Positions 36,107 through 49,700 of a DNA stretch of 64,000 bases are shown piece after piece. The stretch spans positions 54,914,302-54,978,301 of the forward strand of contig CATQJL010000223.1 of the NCBI GenBank assembly GCA_958299035.1, given 5' to 3'. The notes below the pieces were generated by a model. The model saw nothing but the letters and a program-made list of their open reading frames with translations. It was not told the DNA's origin and searched no databases. A program made the position numbers and the translations under genes. This DNA is from Cylicocyclus nassatus (Eukaryota; Nematoda; Chromadorea; Rhabditida; Strongylidae). Every line of letters starts with the position of its first letter. Position 1 is the stretch's first letter.

Positions 36107-37275
36107 ACTCTTTTGCGCAAGGTCTCTAATACTTCGTCATTGTCAGGAGGGCTTTGCGATGAGGTTAGAATGGAAAACCGTTCTCAGCGATGCGAATGCG
36201 ATCGGTGGTCCCGTGGTGTAGCGGTTAGCACTCAGGACTCTGAATCCTGCGACGTGAGTTCAAATCTCACCGGGACCTAGTCTTTTGCGCAAAGTCTTCA
36301 ATACTTCGTCATCGTCAAGAGGGCTTTGCGATGAGGATAGAATGGAAAACAGTTCTCAGCGATGAGAATGCGATCGGTGGTCCCGTGGTGTAGCGGTTAG
36401 CACTCAGGACTCTGAATCCTGCGACGTGAGTTCAAATCTCACCGGGACCTAGTCTTTTGCGCAAGGTCTCTAATACTTTGTCATTGTCAGGAGGGCTTTG
36501 CGATGAGGTTAGAATGGAAAACCGTTCTCAGCGATGCGAATGCGATCGGTGGTCCCGTGGTGTAGCGGTTAGCACTCAGGACTCTGAATCGTGCGACGTG
36601 AGTTCAAATCTCACCGGGACCTAGTCTTTTGCGCAAGGTCTCTAATACTTCGTCATTGTCAGGAGGGCTTTGCGATGAGGTTAGAATGGAAAACCGTTCT
36701 CAGCGATGCGAATGCGATCGGTGGTCCCGTGGTGTAGCGGTTAGCACTCAGGACTCTGGATCCTGCGCAAGGTCTTCAATACTTCGCCATCGTCAAGAGG
36801 GCTTTGCGATGAGGATAGAATGGAAAACTGTTCTCAGCGATGCGAATGCGATCGGTGGTCCCGTGGTGTAGCGGTTAGCACTCAGGACTCTGAATCCTGC
36901 GACGTGAGTTCAAATCTCACCGGGACCTAGTCTTTTGCGCAAAGTCTTCAATATTTCGTCATCGTCAAGAGGGCTTTGCGATGAGGATAGAATGGAAAAC
37001 AGTTCTCAGCGATGCGAATGCGATCGGTGGTCCCGTGGTGTAGCGGTTAGCGCAAGGTCTTCAATACTTCGTCATCGTCAAGAGGGCTTTGCGATGAGGA
37101 CAGAATGGAAAACAGTTCTCAGCGATGCGAATGCGATCGGTGGTCCCGTGGTGTAGCGGTTAGCACTCAGGACTCTGGATCCTGCGCAAGGTCTTCAATA
37201 CTTCGCCATCGTCAAGAGGGCTTTGCGATGAGGATAGAATGGAAAACAGTTCTCAGCGATGCGAATGCGATCGGT

Positions 37276-37347
37276 GGTCCCGTGGTGTAGCGGTTAGCAC
37301 TCAGGACTTTGAATCCTGCGACGTGAGTTCAAATCTCACCGGGACCT
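37276..37347 (+). tRNA. tRNA-Gln (UUG), second anticodon-switched copy
   Basis: Same C34-to-T change and same ACTC trailer as the copy 1241 bp upstream. The flanking G41 copies (35310/36551) and 113-bp units (35788/37029) have the same offset, so this is a block duplication and not an independent mutation. Confidence 0.93.
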
Positions 37348-38271
37348 ACTCTTTTGCGCAAGGTCTCTAATACTTCGTCATTGTCAGGAGGGCTTTGCGA
37401 TGAGGTTAGAATGGAAAACCGTTCTCAGCGATGCGAATGCGATCGGTGGTCCCGTGGTGTAGCGGTTAGCACTCAGGACTCTGAATCCTGCGACGTGAGT
37501 TCAAATCTCACCGGGACCTAGTCTTTTGCGCAAAGTCTTCAATACTTCGTCATCGTCAAGAGGGCTTTGCGATGAGGATAGAATGGAAAACAGTTCTCAG
37601 CGATGAGAATGCGATCGGTGGTCCCGTGGTGTAGCGGTTAGCACTCAGGACTCTGAATCCTGCGACGTGAGTTCAAATCTCACCGGGACCTAGTCTTTTG
37701 CGCAAGGTCTCTAATACTTCGTCATTGTCAGGAGGGCTTTGCGATGAGGTTAGAATGGAAAACCGTTCTCAGCGATGCGAATGCGATCGGTGGTCCCGTG
37801 GTGTAGCGGTTAGCACTCAGGACTCTGAATCCTGCGACGTGAGTTCAAATCTCACCGGGACCTAGTCTTTTGCGCAAAGTCTTCAATACTTCGTCATCGT
37901 CAAGAGGGCTTTGCGATGAGGATAGAATGGAAAACAGTTCTCAGCGATGCGAATGCGATCGGTGGTCCCGTGGTGTAGCGGTTAGCACTCAGGACTCTGG
38001 ATCCTGCGCAAGGTCTTCAATACTTCGTCATCGTCAAGAGGGCTTTGCGATGAGGATAGAATGGAAAACAGTTCTCAGCGATGCGAATGCGATCGGTTCG
38101 GTCCCGTGGTGTAGCGGTTAGCACTCAGGACTCTGAATCCTGCGACGTGAGTTCAAATCTCACAGGGACCTAGTCTTTTGCGCAAAGTCTTCAATACTTC
38201 GTCATCGTCATGAGGGCTTTGCGATGAGGATAGAATGGAAAACCGTTCTCAGCGATGCGAATGCGATCGGT

Positions 38272-38343
38272 GGTCCCGTGGTGTAGCGGTTAGCACTCAG
38301 GACTCTGAATCCTGCGACATGAGTTCAAATCTCATCGGGACCT
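38272..38343 (+). tRNA. tRNA-Gln (CUG) with compensated T-stem pair A49-T65
   Basis: The T stem reads ATGAG/CTCAT where all other copies have C65. G49 and C65 are both changed, keeping the pair. Copies at 44704 and 47099 carry A49 alone (A-C mismatch), the expected intermediate. Confidence 0.9.
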
Positions 38344-40297
38344 AGTCTTTTGCGCAAAGTCTTCAATACTTCGTCATCGTCAAGAGGGCTTTGCGATGAG
38401 GATAGAATGGAAAACCGTTCTCAGCGATGCGAATGCGATCGGTGGTCCCGTGGTGTAGCGGTTAGCACTCAGGACTCTGGATCCTGCGCAAGGTCTTCAA
38501 TACTTCGCCATCGTCAAGAGGACTTTGCGATGAGGATAGAATGGAAAACAGTTCTCAGCGATGCGAATGCGATCGGTGGTCCCGTGGTGTAGCGGTTAGC
38601 ACTCAGGACTCTGAATCCTGCGACGTGAGTTCAAATCTCACCGGGACCTAGTCTTTTGCGCAAAGTCTTCAATACTTCGTCATTGTCAAGAGGGCTTTGC
38701 GATGAGGATAGAATGGAAAACAGTTCTCAGCGATGCGAATGCGATCGGTGGTCCCGTGGTGTAGCGGTTAGCACTCAGGACCTCTGGATCCTGCGCAAGG
38801 TCTTCAATACTTCGTCATCGTCAAGAGGGCTTTGCGATGAGGACAGAATGGAAAACAGTTCTCAGCGATGCGAATGCGATCGGTGGTCCCGTGGTGTAGC
38901 GGTTAGCACTCAGGACTCTGAATCCTGCGACGTGAGTTCAAATCTCACCGGGACCTAGTCTTTTGCGCAAGGTCTCTAATACTTCGTCATTGTCAGGAGG
39001 GCTTTGCGATGAGGTTAGAATGGAAAACCGTTCTCAGCGATGCGAATGCGATCGGTGGTCCCGTGGTGTAGCGGTTAGCACTCAGGACTCTGAATCCTGC
39101 GACGTGAGTTCAAATCTCACCGGGACCTAGTCTTTTGCGCAAAGTCTTCAATACTTCGTCATCGTCAAGAGGGCTTTGCGATGAGGATAGAATGGAAAAC
39201 AGTTCTCAGCGATGCGAATGCGATCGGTGGTCCCGTGGTGTAGCGGTTAGCGCAAGGTCTTCAATACTTCGTCATCGTCAAGAGGGCTTTGCGATGAGGA
39301 CAGAATGGAAAACAGTTCTCAGCGATGCGAATGCGATCGGTGGTCCCGTGGTGTAGCGGTTAGCACTCAGGACTCTGAATCCTGCGACGTGAGTTCAAAT
39401 CTCACCGGGACCTAGTCTTTTGCGCAAAGTCTTTAATACTTCGTCATTGTCAAGAGGGCTTTGCGATGAGGATAGAATGGAAAACAGTTCTCAGCGATGC
39501 GAATGCGATCGGTGGTCCCGTGGTGTAGCGGTTAGCACTCAGGACTCTGGATCCTGCGCAAGGTCTTCAATACTTCGCCATCGTCAAGAGGGCTTTGCGA
39601 TGAGGATAGAATGGAAAACAGTTCTCAGCGATGCGAATGCGATCGGTGGTCCCGTGGTGTAGCGGTTAGCACTCAGGACTCTGAATCCTGCGACGTGAGT
39701 TCAAATCTCACCGGGACCTAGTCTTTTGCGCAAGGTCTCTAATACTTCGTCATTGTCAGGAGGGCTTTGCGATGAGGTTAGAATGGAAAACCGTTCTCAG
39801 CGATGCGAATGCGATCGGTGGTCCCGTGGTGTAGCGGTTAGCACTCAGGACTCTGAATCCTGCGACGTGAGTTCAAATCTCACCGGGACCTAGTCTTTTG
39901 CGCAAAGTCTTCAATACTTCGTCATCGTCAAGAGGGCTTTGCGATGAGGATAGAATGGAAAACAGTTCTCAGCGATGCGAATGCGATCGGTGGTCCCGTG
40001 GTGTAGCGGTTAGCACTCAGGACTCTGAATCCTGCGACGTGAGTTCAAATCTCACAGGGACCTAGTCTTTTGCGCGAAGTCTTCAATACTTCGTCATTGT
40101 CAAGAGGGCTTTGCGATGAGGATAGAATGGAAAACAGTTCTCAGCGATGCGAATGCGATCGGTGGTCCCGTGGTGTAGCGGTTAGCACTCAGGACTCTGG
40201 ATCCTGCGCAAGGTCTTCAATACTTCGTCATCGTCAAGAGGGCTTTGCGATGAGGATAGAATGGAAAACAGTTCTCAGCGATGCGAATGCGATCGGT

Positions 40298-40369
40298 GGT
40301 CCCGTGGTGTAGCGGTTAGCACTCAGGACTCTGGATCGTGCGACGTGAGTTCAAATCTCACCGGGACCT
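40298..40369 (+). tRNA. full-length tRNA-Gln hybrid with G37 and G41
   Basis: Has the G37 otherwise typical of truncated copies together with an intact 3' half, plus G41 mismatched with G29. It looks like a recombinant between truncated and full copies. The same combination recurs at 48190. Base 37 and the anticodon stem are both altered, so decoding may be impaired. Confidence 0.85.
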
Positions 40370-43300
40370 AGTCTTTTGCGCAAGGTCTCTAATACTTCGT
40401 CATTGTCAGGAGGGCTTTGCGATGAGGTTAGAATGGAAAACCGTTCTCAGCGATGCGAATGCGATCGGTGGTCCCGTGGTGTAGCGGTTAGCACTCAGGA
40501 CTCTGAATCCTGCGACGTGAGTTCAAATCTCACCGGGACCTAGTCTTTTGCGCAAAGTCTTCAATACTTCGTCATCGTCAAGAGGGCTTTGCGATGAGGA
40601 TAGAATGGAAAACAGTTCTCAGCGATGCGAATGCGATCGGTGGTCCCGTGGTGTAGCGGTTAGCACTCAGGACTCTGGATCCTGCGCAAGGTCTTCAATA
40701 CTTCGTCATCGTCAAGAGGGCTTTGCGATGAGGACAGAATGGAAAACAGTTCTCAGCGATGCGAATGCGATCGGTGGTCCCGTGGTGTAGCGGTTAGCAC
40801 TCAGGACTCTGAATCCTGCGCAAGGTCTTCAATACTTCGCCATCGTCAAGAGGGCTTTGCGATGAGGATAGAATGGAAAACAGTTCTCAGCGATGCGAAT
40901 GCGATCGGTGGTCCCGTGGTGTAGCGGTTAGCACTCAGGACTCTGAATCCTGCGACGTGAGTTCAAATCTCACCGGGACCTAGTCTTTTGCGCAAAGTCT
41001 TCAATACTTCGTCATCGTCAAGAGGGCTTTGCGATGAGGATAGAATGGAAAACAGTTCTCAGCGATGCGAATGCGATCGGTGGTCCCGTGGTGTAGCGGT
41101 TAGCACTCAGGACTCTGGATCCTGCGCAAGGTCTTCAATACTTCGTCATCGTCAAGAGGGCTTTGCGATGAGGATAGAATGGAAAACCGTTCTCAGCGAT
41201 GCGAATGCGATCGGTGGTCCCGTGGTGTAGCGGTTAGCACTCAGGACTCTGAATCCTGCGACGTGAGTTCAAATCTCACCGGGACCTAGTCTTTTGCGCA
41301 AGGTCTCTAATACTTCGTCATTGTCAGGAGGGCTTTGCGATGAGGTTAGAATGGAAAACCGTTCTCAGCGATGCGAATGCGATCGGTGGTCCCGTGGTGT
41401 AGCGGTTAGCACTCAGGACTCTGAATCCTGCGACGTGAGTTCAAATCTCACCGGGACCTAGTCTTTTGCGCAAAGTCTTCAATACTTCGTCATCGTCAAG
41501 AGGGCTTTGCGATGAGGATAGAATGGAAAACAGTTCTCAGCGATGCGAATGCGATCGGTGGTCCCGTGGTGTAGCGGTTAGCACTCAGGACTCTGGATCC
41601 TGCGCAAGGTCTTCAATACTTCGTCATCGTCAAGAGGGCTTTGCGATGAGGACAGAATGGAAAACAGTTCTCAGCGATGCGAATGCGATCGGTGGTCCCG
41701 TGGTGTAGCGGTTAGCACTCAGGACTCTGAATCCTGCGCAAGGTCTTCAATACTTCGCCATCGTCAAGAGGGCTTTGCGATGAGGATAGAATGGAAAACA
41801 GTTCTCAGCGATGCGAATGCGATCGGTGGTCCCGTGGTGTAGCGGTTAGCACTCAGGACTCTGAATCCTGCGACGTGAGTTCAAATCTCACCGGGACCTA
41901 GTCTTTTGCGCAAAGTCTTCAATACTTCGTCATCGTCAAGAGGGCTTTGCGATGAGGATAGAATGGAAAACAGTTCTCAGCGATGCGAATGCGATCGGTG
42001 GTCCCGTGGTGTAGCGGTTAGCACTCAGGACTCTGGATCCTGCGCAAGGTCTTCAATACTTCGTCATCGTCAAGAGGGCTTTGCGATGAGGATAGAATGG
42101 AAAACCGTTCTCAGCGATGCGAATGCGATCGGTGGTCCCGTGGTGTAGCGGTTAGCACTCAGGACTCTGAATCCTGCGACGTGAGTTCAAATCTCACCGG
42201 GACCTAGTCTTTTGCGCAAGGTCTCTAATACTTCGTCATTGTCAGGAGGGCTTTGCGATGAGGTTAGAATGGAAAACCGTTCTCAGCGATGCGAATGCGA
42301 TCGGTGGTCCCGTGGTGTAGCGGTTAGCACTCAGGACTCTGAATCCTGCGACGTGAGTTCAAATCTCACCGGGACCTAGTCTTTTGCGCAAAGTCTTCAA
42401 TACTTCGTCATCGTCAAGAGGGCTTTGCGATGAGGATAGAATGGAAAACAGTTCTCAGCGATGCGAATGCGATCGGTGGTCCCGTGGTGTAGCGGTTAGC
42501 ACTCAGGACTCTGGATCCTGCGCAAGGTCTTCAATACTTCGTCATCGTCAAGAGGGCTTTGCGATGAGGATAGAATGGAAAACAGTTCTCAGCGATGCGA
42601 ATGCGATCGGTTCGGTCCCGTGGTGTAGCGGTTAGCACTCAGGACTCTGGATCCTGCGCAAGGTCTTCAATACTTCGTCATCGTCAAGAGGGCTTTGCGA
42701 TGAGGATAGAATGGAAAACAGTTCTCAGCGATGCGAATGCGATCGGTTCGGTCCCGTGGTGTAGCGGTTAGCACTCAGGACTCTGAATCCTGCGACGTGA
42801 GTTCAAATCTCACAGGGACCTAGTCTTTTGCGCAAAGTCTTCAATACTTCGTCATCGTCAAGAGGGCTTTGCGATGAGGATAGAATGGAAAACCGTTCTC
42901 AGCGATGCGAATGCGATCGGTGGTCCCGTGGTGTAGCGGTTAGCACTCAGGACTCTGAATCCTGCGACGTGAGTTCAAATCTCACCGGGACCTAGTCTTT
43001 TGCGCAAAGTCTTCAATACTTCGTCATCGTCAAGAGGGCTTTGCGATGAGGATAGAATGGAAAACCGTTCTCAGCGATGCGAATGCGATCGGTGGTCCCG
43101 TGGTGTAGCGGTTAGCACTCAGGACTCTGAATCCTGCGACGTGAGTTCAAATCTCACCGGGACCTAGTCTTTTGCGCAAGGTCTCTAATACTTCGTCATT
43201 GTCAGGAGGGCTTTGCGATGAGGTTAGAATGGAAAACCGTTCTCAGCGATGCGAATGCGATCGGTGGTCCCGTGGTGTAGCGGTTAGCACTCAGGACTCT

Positions 43301-43707
43301 GAATCCTGCGACGTGAGTTCAAATCTCACCGGGACCTAGTCTTTTGCGCAAAGTCTTCAATACTTCGTCATCGTCAAGAGGGCTTTGCGATGAGGATAGA
43401 ATGGAAAACAGTTCTCAGCGATGCGAATGCGATCGGTGGTCCCGTGGTGTAGCGGTTAGCACTCAGGACTCTGGATCCTGCGCAAGGTCTCTAATACTTC
43501 GTCATTGTCAGGAGGGCTTTGCGATGAGGTTAGAATGGAAAACCGTTCTCAGCGATGCGAATGCGATCGGTGGTCCCGTGGTGTAGCGGTTAGCACTCAG
43601 GACTCTGGATCCTGCGCAAGGTCTTCAATACTTCGTCATCGTCAAGAGGGCTTTGCGATGAGGATAGAATGGAAAACAGTTCTCAGCGATGCGAATGCGA
43701 TCGGTTC

Positions 43708-46700
43708 GGTCCCGTGGTGTAGCGGTTAGCACTCAGGACTCTGAATCCTGCGACGTGAGTTCAAATCTCACAGGGACCTAGTCTTTTGCGCAAAGTCTTC
43801 AATACTTCGTCATCGTCAAGAGGGCTTTGCGATGAGGATAGAATGGAAAACCGTTCTCAGCGATGCGAATGCGATCGGTGGTCCCGTGGTGTAGCGGTTA
43901 GCACTCAGGACTCTGAATCCTGCGACGTGAGTTCAAATCTCACCGGGACCTAGTCTTTTGCGCAAAGTCTTCAATACTTCGTCATCGTCAAGAGGGCTTT
44001 GCGATGAGGATAGAATGGAAAACCGTTCTCAGCGATGCGAATGCGATCGGTGGTCCCGTGGTGTAGCGGTTAGCACTCAGGACTCTGAATCCTGCGACGT
44101 GAGTTCAAATCTCACCGGGACCTAGTCTTTTGCGCAAGGTCTCTAATACTTCGTCATTGTCAGGAGGGCTTTGCGATGAGGTTAGAATGGAAAACCGTTC
44201 TCAGCGATGCGAATGCGATCGGTGGTCCCGTGGTGTAGCGGTTAGCACTCAGGACTCTGAATCCTGCGACGTGAGTTCAAATCTCACCGGGACCTAGTCT
44301 TTTGCGCAAAGTCTTCAATACTTCGTCATCGTCAAGAGGGCTTTGCGATGAGGATAGAATGGAAAACAGTTCTCAGCGATGCGAATGCGATCGGTGGTCC
44401 CGTGGTGTAGCGGTTAGCACTCAGGACTCTGGATCCTGCGCAAGGTCTTCAATACTTCGTCATCGTCAAGAGGGCTTTGCGATGAGGATAGAATGGAAAA
44501 CAGTTCTCAGCGATGCGAATGCGATCGGTTCGGTCCCGTGGTGTAGCGGTTAGCACTCAGGACTCTGAATCCTGCGACGTGAGTTCAAATCTCACAGGGA
44601 CCTAGTCTTTTGCGCAAAGTCTTCAATACTTCGTCATCGTCAAGAGGGCTTTGCGATGAGGATAGAATGGAAAACCGTTCTCAGCGATGCGAATGCGATC
44701 GGTGGTCCCGTGGTGTAGCGGTTAGCACTCAGGACTCTGAATCCTGCGACATGAGTTCAAATCTCACCGGGACCTAGTCTTTTGCGCAAAGTCTTCAATA
44801 CTTCGTCATCGTCAAGAGGGCTTTGCGATGAGGATAGAATGGAAAACCGTTCTCAGCGATGCGAATGCGATCGGTGGTCCCGTGGTGTAGCGGTTAGCAC
44901 TCAGGACTCTGGATCCTGCGCAAGGTCTTCAATACTTCGCCATCGTCAAGAGGACTTTGCGATGAGGATAGAATGGAAAACAGTTCTCAGCGATGCGAAT
45001 GCGATCGGTGGTCCCGTGGTGTAGCGGTTAGCACTCAGGACTCTGAATCCTGCGACGTGAGTTCAAATCTCACCGGGACCTAGTCTTTTGCGCAAAGTCT
45101 TCAATACTTCGTCATCGTCAAGAGGGCTTTGCGATGAGGATAGAATGGAAAACAGTTCTCAGCGATGCGAATGCGATCGGTGGTCCCGTGGTGTAGCGGT
45201 TAGCACTCAGGACCTCTGGATCCTGCGCAAGGTCTTCAATACTTCGTCATCGTCAAGAGGGCTTTGCGATGAGGACAGAATGGAAAACAGTTCTCAGCGA
45301 TGCGAATGCGATCGGTGGTCCCGTGGTGTAGCGGTTAGCACTCAGGACTCTGAATCCTGCGACGTGAGTTCAAATCTCACCGGGACCTAGTCTTTTGCGC
45401 AAGGTCTCTAATACTTCGTCATTGTCAGGAGGGCTTTGCGATGAGGTTAGAATGGAAAACCGTTCTCAGCGATGCGAATGCGATCGGTGGTCCCGTGGTG
45501 TAGCGGTTAGCACTCAGGACTCTGAATCCTGCGACGTGAGTTCAAATCTCACCGGGACCTAGTCTTTTGCGCAAGGTCTCTAATACTTCGTCATTGTCAG
45601 GAGGGCTTTGCGATGAGGTTAGAATGGAAAACCGTTCTCAGCGATGCGAATGCGATCGGTGGTCCCGTGGTGTAGCGGTTAGCACTCAGGACTCTGAATC
45701 CTGCGACGTGAGTTCAAATCTCACCGGGACCTAGTCTTTTGCGCAAAGTCTTCAATACTTCGTCATCGTCAAGAGGGCTTTGCGATGAGGATAGAATGGA
45801 AAACAGTTCTCAGCGATGCGAATGCGATCGGTGGTCCCGTGGTGTAGCGGTTAGCACTCAGGACTCTGGATCCTGCGCAAGGTCTCTAATACTTCGTCAT
45901 TGTCAGGAGGGCTTTGCGATGAGGTTAGAATGGAAAACCGTTCTCAGCGATGCGAATGCGATCGGTGGTCCCGTGGTGTAGCGGTTAGCACTCAGGACTC
46001 TGGATCCTGCGCAAGGTCTTCAATACTTCGTCATCGTCAAGAGGGCTTTGCGATGAGGATAGAATGGAAAACAGTTCTCAGCGATGCGAATGCGATCGGT
46101 TCGGTCCCGTGGTGTAGCGGTTAGCACTCAGGACTCTGAATCCTGCGACGTGAGTTCAAATCTCACAGGGACCTAGTCTTTTGCGCAAAGTCTTCAATAC
46201 TTCGTCATCGTCAAGAGGGCTTTGCGATGAGGATAGAATGGAAAACCGTTCTCAGCGATGCGAATGCGATCGGTGGTCCCGTGGTGTAGCGGTTAGCACT
46301 CAGGACTCTGAATCCTGCGACGTGAGTTCAAATCTCACCGGGACCTAGTCTTTTGCGCAAAGTCTTCAATACTTCGTCATCGTCAAGAGGGCTTTGCGAT
46401 GAGGATAGAATGGAAAACCGTTCTCAGCGATGCGAATGCGATCGGTGGTCCCGTGGTGTAGCGGTTAGCACTCAGGACTCTGAATCCTGCGACGTGAGTT
46501 CAAATCTCACCGGGACCTAGTCTTTTGCGCAAGGTCTCTAATACTTCGTCATTGTCAGGAGGGCTTTGCGATGAGGTTAGAATGGAAAACCGTTCTCAGC
46601 GATGCGAATGCGATCGGTGGTCCCGTGGTGTAGCGGTTAGCACTCAGGACTCTGAATCCTGCGACGTGAGTTCAAATCTCACCGGGACCTAGTCTTTTGC

Positions 46701-49700
46701 GCAAAGTCTTCAATACTTCGTCATCGTCAAGAGGGCTTTGCGATGAGGATAGAATGGAAAACAGTTCTCAGCGATGCGAATGCGATCGGTGGTCCCGTGG
46801 TGTAGCGGTTAGCACTCAGGACTCTGGATCCTGCGCAAGGTCTTCAATACTTCGTCATCGTCAAGAGGGCTTTGCGATGAGGATAGAATGGAAAACAGTT
46901 CTCAGCGATGCGAATGCGATCGGTTCGGTCCCGTGGTGTAGCGGTTAGCACTCAGGACTCTGAATCCTGCGACGTGAGTTCAAATCTCACAGGGACCTAG
47001 TCTTTTGCGCAAAGTCTTCAATACTTCGTCATCGTCAAGAGGGCTTTGCGATGAGGATAGAATGGAAAACCGTTCTCAGCGATGCGAATGCGATCGGTGG
47101 TCCCGTGGTGTAGCGGTTAGCACTCAGGACTCTGAATCCTGCGACATGAGTTCAAATCTCACCGGGACCTAGTCTTTTGCGCAAAGTCTTCAATACTTCG
47201 TCATCGTCAAGAGGGCTTTGCGATGAGGATAGAATGGAAAACCGTTCTCAGCGATGCGAATGCGATCGGTGGTCCCGTGGTGTAGCGGTTAGCACTCAGG
47301 ACTCTGGATCCTGCGCAAGGTCTTCAATACTTCGCCATCGTCAAGAGGACTTTGCGATGAGGATAGAATGGAAAACAGTTCTCAGCGATGCGAATGCGAT
47401 CGGTGGTCCCGTGGTGTAGCGGTTAGCACTCAGGACTCTGAATCCTGCGACGTGAGTTCAAATCTCACCGGGACCTAGTCTTTTGCGCAAAGTCTTCAAT
47501 ACTTCGTCATCGTCAAGAGGGCTTTGCGATGAGGATAGAATGGAAAACAGTTCTCAGCGATGCGAATGCGATCGGTGGTCCCGTGGTGTAGCGGTTAGCA
47601 CTCAGGACCTCTGGATCCTGCGCAAGGTCTTCAATACTTCGTCATCGTCAAGAGGGCTTTGCGATGAGGACAGAATGGAAAACAGTTCTCAGCGATGCGA
47701 ATGCGATCGGTGGTCCCGTGGTGTAGCGGTTAGCACTCAGGACTCTGAATCCTGCGACGTGAGTTCAAATCTCACCGGGACCTAGTCTTTTGCGCAAGGT
47801 CTCTAATACTTCGTCATTGTCAGGAGGGCTTTGCGATGAGGTTAGAATGGAAAACCGTTCTCAGCGATGCGAATGCGATCGGTGGTCCCGTGGTGTAGCG
47901 GTTAGCACTCAGGACTCTGAATCCTGCGACGTGAGTTCAAATCTCACCGGGACCTAGTCTTTTGCGCAAAGTCTTTAATACTTCGTCATTGTCAAGAGGG
48001 CTTTGCGATGAGGATAGAATGGAAAACAGTTCTCAGCGATGCGAATGCGATCGGTGGTCCCGTGGTGTAGCGGTTAGCACTCAGGACTCTGGATCCTGCG
48101 CAAGGTCTTCAATACTTCGTCATCGTCAAGAGGGCTTTGCGATGAGGATAGAATGGAAAACAGTTCTCAGCGATGCGAATGCGATCGGTGGTCCCGTGGT
48201 GTAGCGGTTAGCACTCAGGACTCTGGATCGTGCGACGTGAGTTCAAATCTCACCGGGACCTAGTCTTTTGCGCAAGGTCTCTAATACTTCGTCATTGTCA
48301 GGAGGGCTTTGCGATGAGGTTAGAATGGAAAACCGTTCTCAGCGATGCGAATGCGATCGGTGGTCCCGTGGTGTAGCGGTTAGCACTCAGGACTCTGAAT
48401 CCTGCGACGTGAGTTCAAATCTCACCGGGACCTAGTCTTTTGCGCAAAGTCTTCAATACTTCGTCATCGTCAAGAGGGCTTTGCGATGAGGATAGAATGG
48501 AAAACAGTTCTCAGCGATGCGAATGCGATCGGTGGTCCCGTGGTGTAGCGGTTAGCACTCAGGACTCTGGATCCTGCGCAAGGTCTTCAATACTTCGTCA
48601 TCGTCAAGAGGGCTTTGCGATGAGGACAGAATGGAAAACAGTTCTCAGCGATGCGAATGCGATCGGTGGTCCCGTGGTGTAGCGGTTAGCACTCAGGACT
48701 CTGAATCCTGCGACGTGAGTTCAAATCTCACCGGGACCTAGTCTTTTGCGCAAAGTCTTTAATACTTCGTCATTGTCAAGAGGGCTTTGCGATGAGGATA
48801 GAATGGAAAACAGTTCTCAGCGATGCGAATGCGATCGGTGGTCCCGTGGTGTAGCGGTTACCACTCAGGACTCTGGATCCTGCGCAAGGTCTTCAATACT
48901 TCGTCATCGTCAAGAGGGCTTTGCGATGAGGATAGAATGGAAAACAGTTCTCAGCGATGCGAATGCGATCGGTTCGGTCCCGTGGTGTAGCGGTTAGCAC
49001 TCAGGACTCTGAATCCTGCGACGTGAGTTCAAATCTCACCGGGACCTAGTCTTTTGCGCAAGGTCTCTAATACTTCGTCATTGTCAGGAGGGCTTTGCGA
49101 TGAGGTTAGAATGGAAAACCGTTCTCAGCGATGCGAATGCGATCGGTGGTCCCGTGGTGTAGCGGTTAGCACTCAGGACTCTGAATCCTGCGACGTGAGT
49201 TCAAATCTCACCGGGACCTAGTCTTTTGCGCAAAGTCTTCAATACTTCGTCATCGTCAAGAGGGCTTTGCGATGAGGATAGAATGGAAAACAGTTCTCAG
49301 CGATGCGAATGCGATCGGTGGTCCCGTGGTGTAGCGGTTAGCACTCAGGACTCTGGATCCTGCGCAAGGTCTTCAATACTTCGTCATCGTCAAGAGGGCT
49401 TTGCGATGAGGACAGAATGGAAAACAGTTCTCAGCGATGCGAATGCGATCGGTGGTCCCGTGGTGTAGCGGTTAGCACTCAGGACTCTGAATCCTGCGCA
49501 AGGTCTTCAATACTTCGCCATCGTCAAGAGGGCTTTGCGATGAGGATAGAATGGAAAACAGTTCTCAGCGATGCGAATGCGATCGGTGGTCCCGTGGTGT
49601 AGCGGTTAGCACTCAGGACTCTGAATCCTGCGACGTGAGTTCAAATCTCACCGGGACCTAGTCTTTTGCGCAAAGTCTTCAATACTTCGTCATCGTCAAG

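Larger units (their letters stand above)
34180..43337 (+). tRNA. array block 4: 37 full-length tRNA-Gln genes, two with anticodon UUG
   Basis: Full-length copies start at 34180, 34352, 34660, 34832, 35004, 35310, 35616, 36035, 36207, 36379, 36551, 36857, 37276, 37448, 37620, 37792, 38100, 38272, 38578, 38885, 39057, 39342, 39648, 39820, 39992, 40298, 40470, 40910, 41216, 41388, 41828, 42134, 42306, 42750, 42922, 43094 and 43266. A66 copies: 34180, 34660, 38100, 39992 and 42750. Copies at 35310 and 36551 have G41 (mismatch with G29). Segments 35.3-36.2 and 36.5-37.4 kb are a 1241-bp-offset duplication; 40.5-41.2 and 41.4-42.2 kb are a 918-bp-offset one. Confidence 0.95.
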
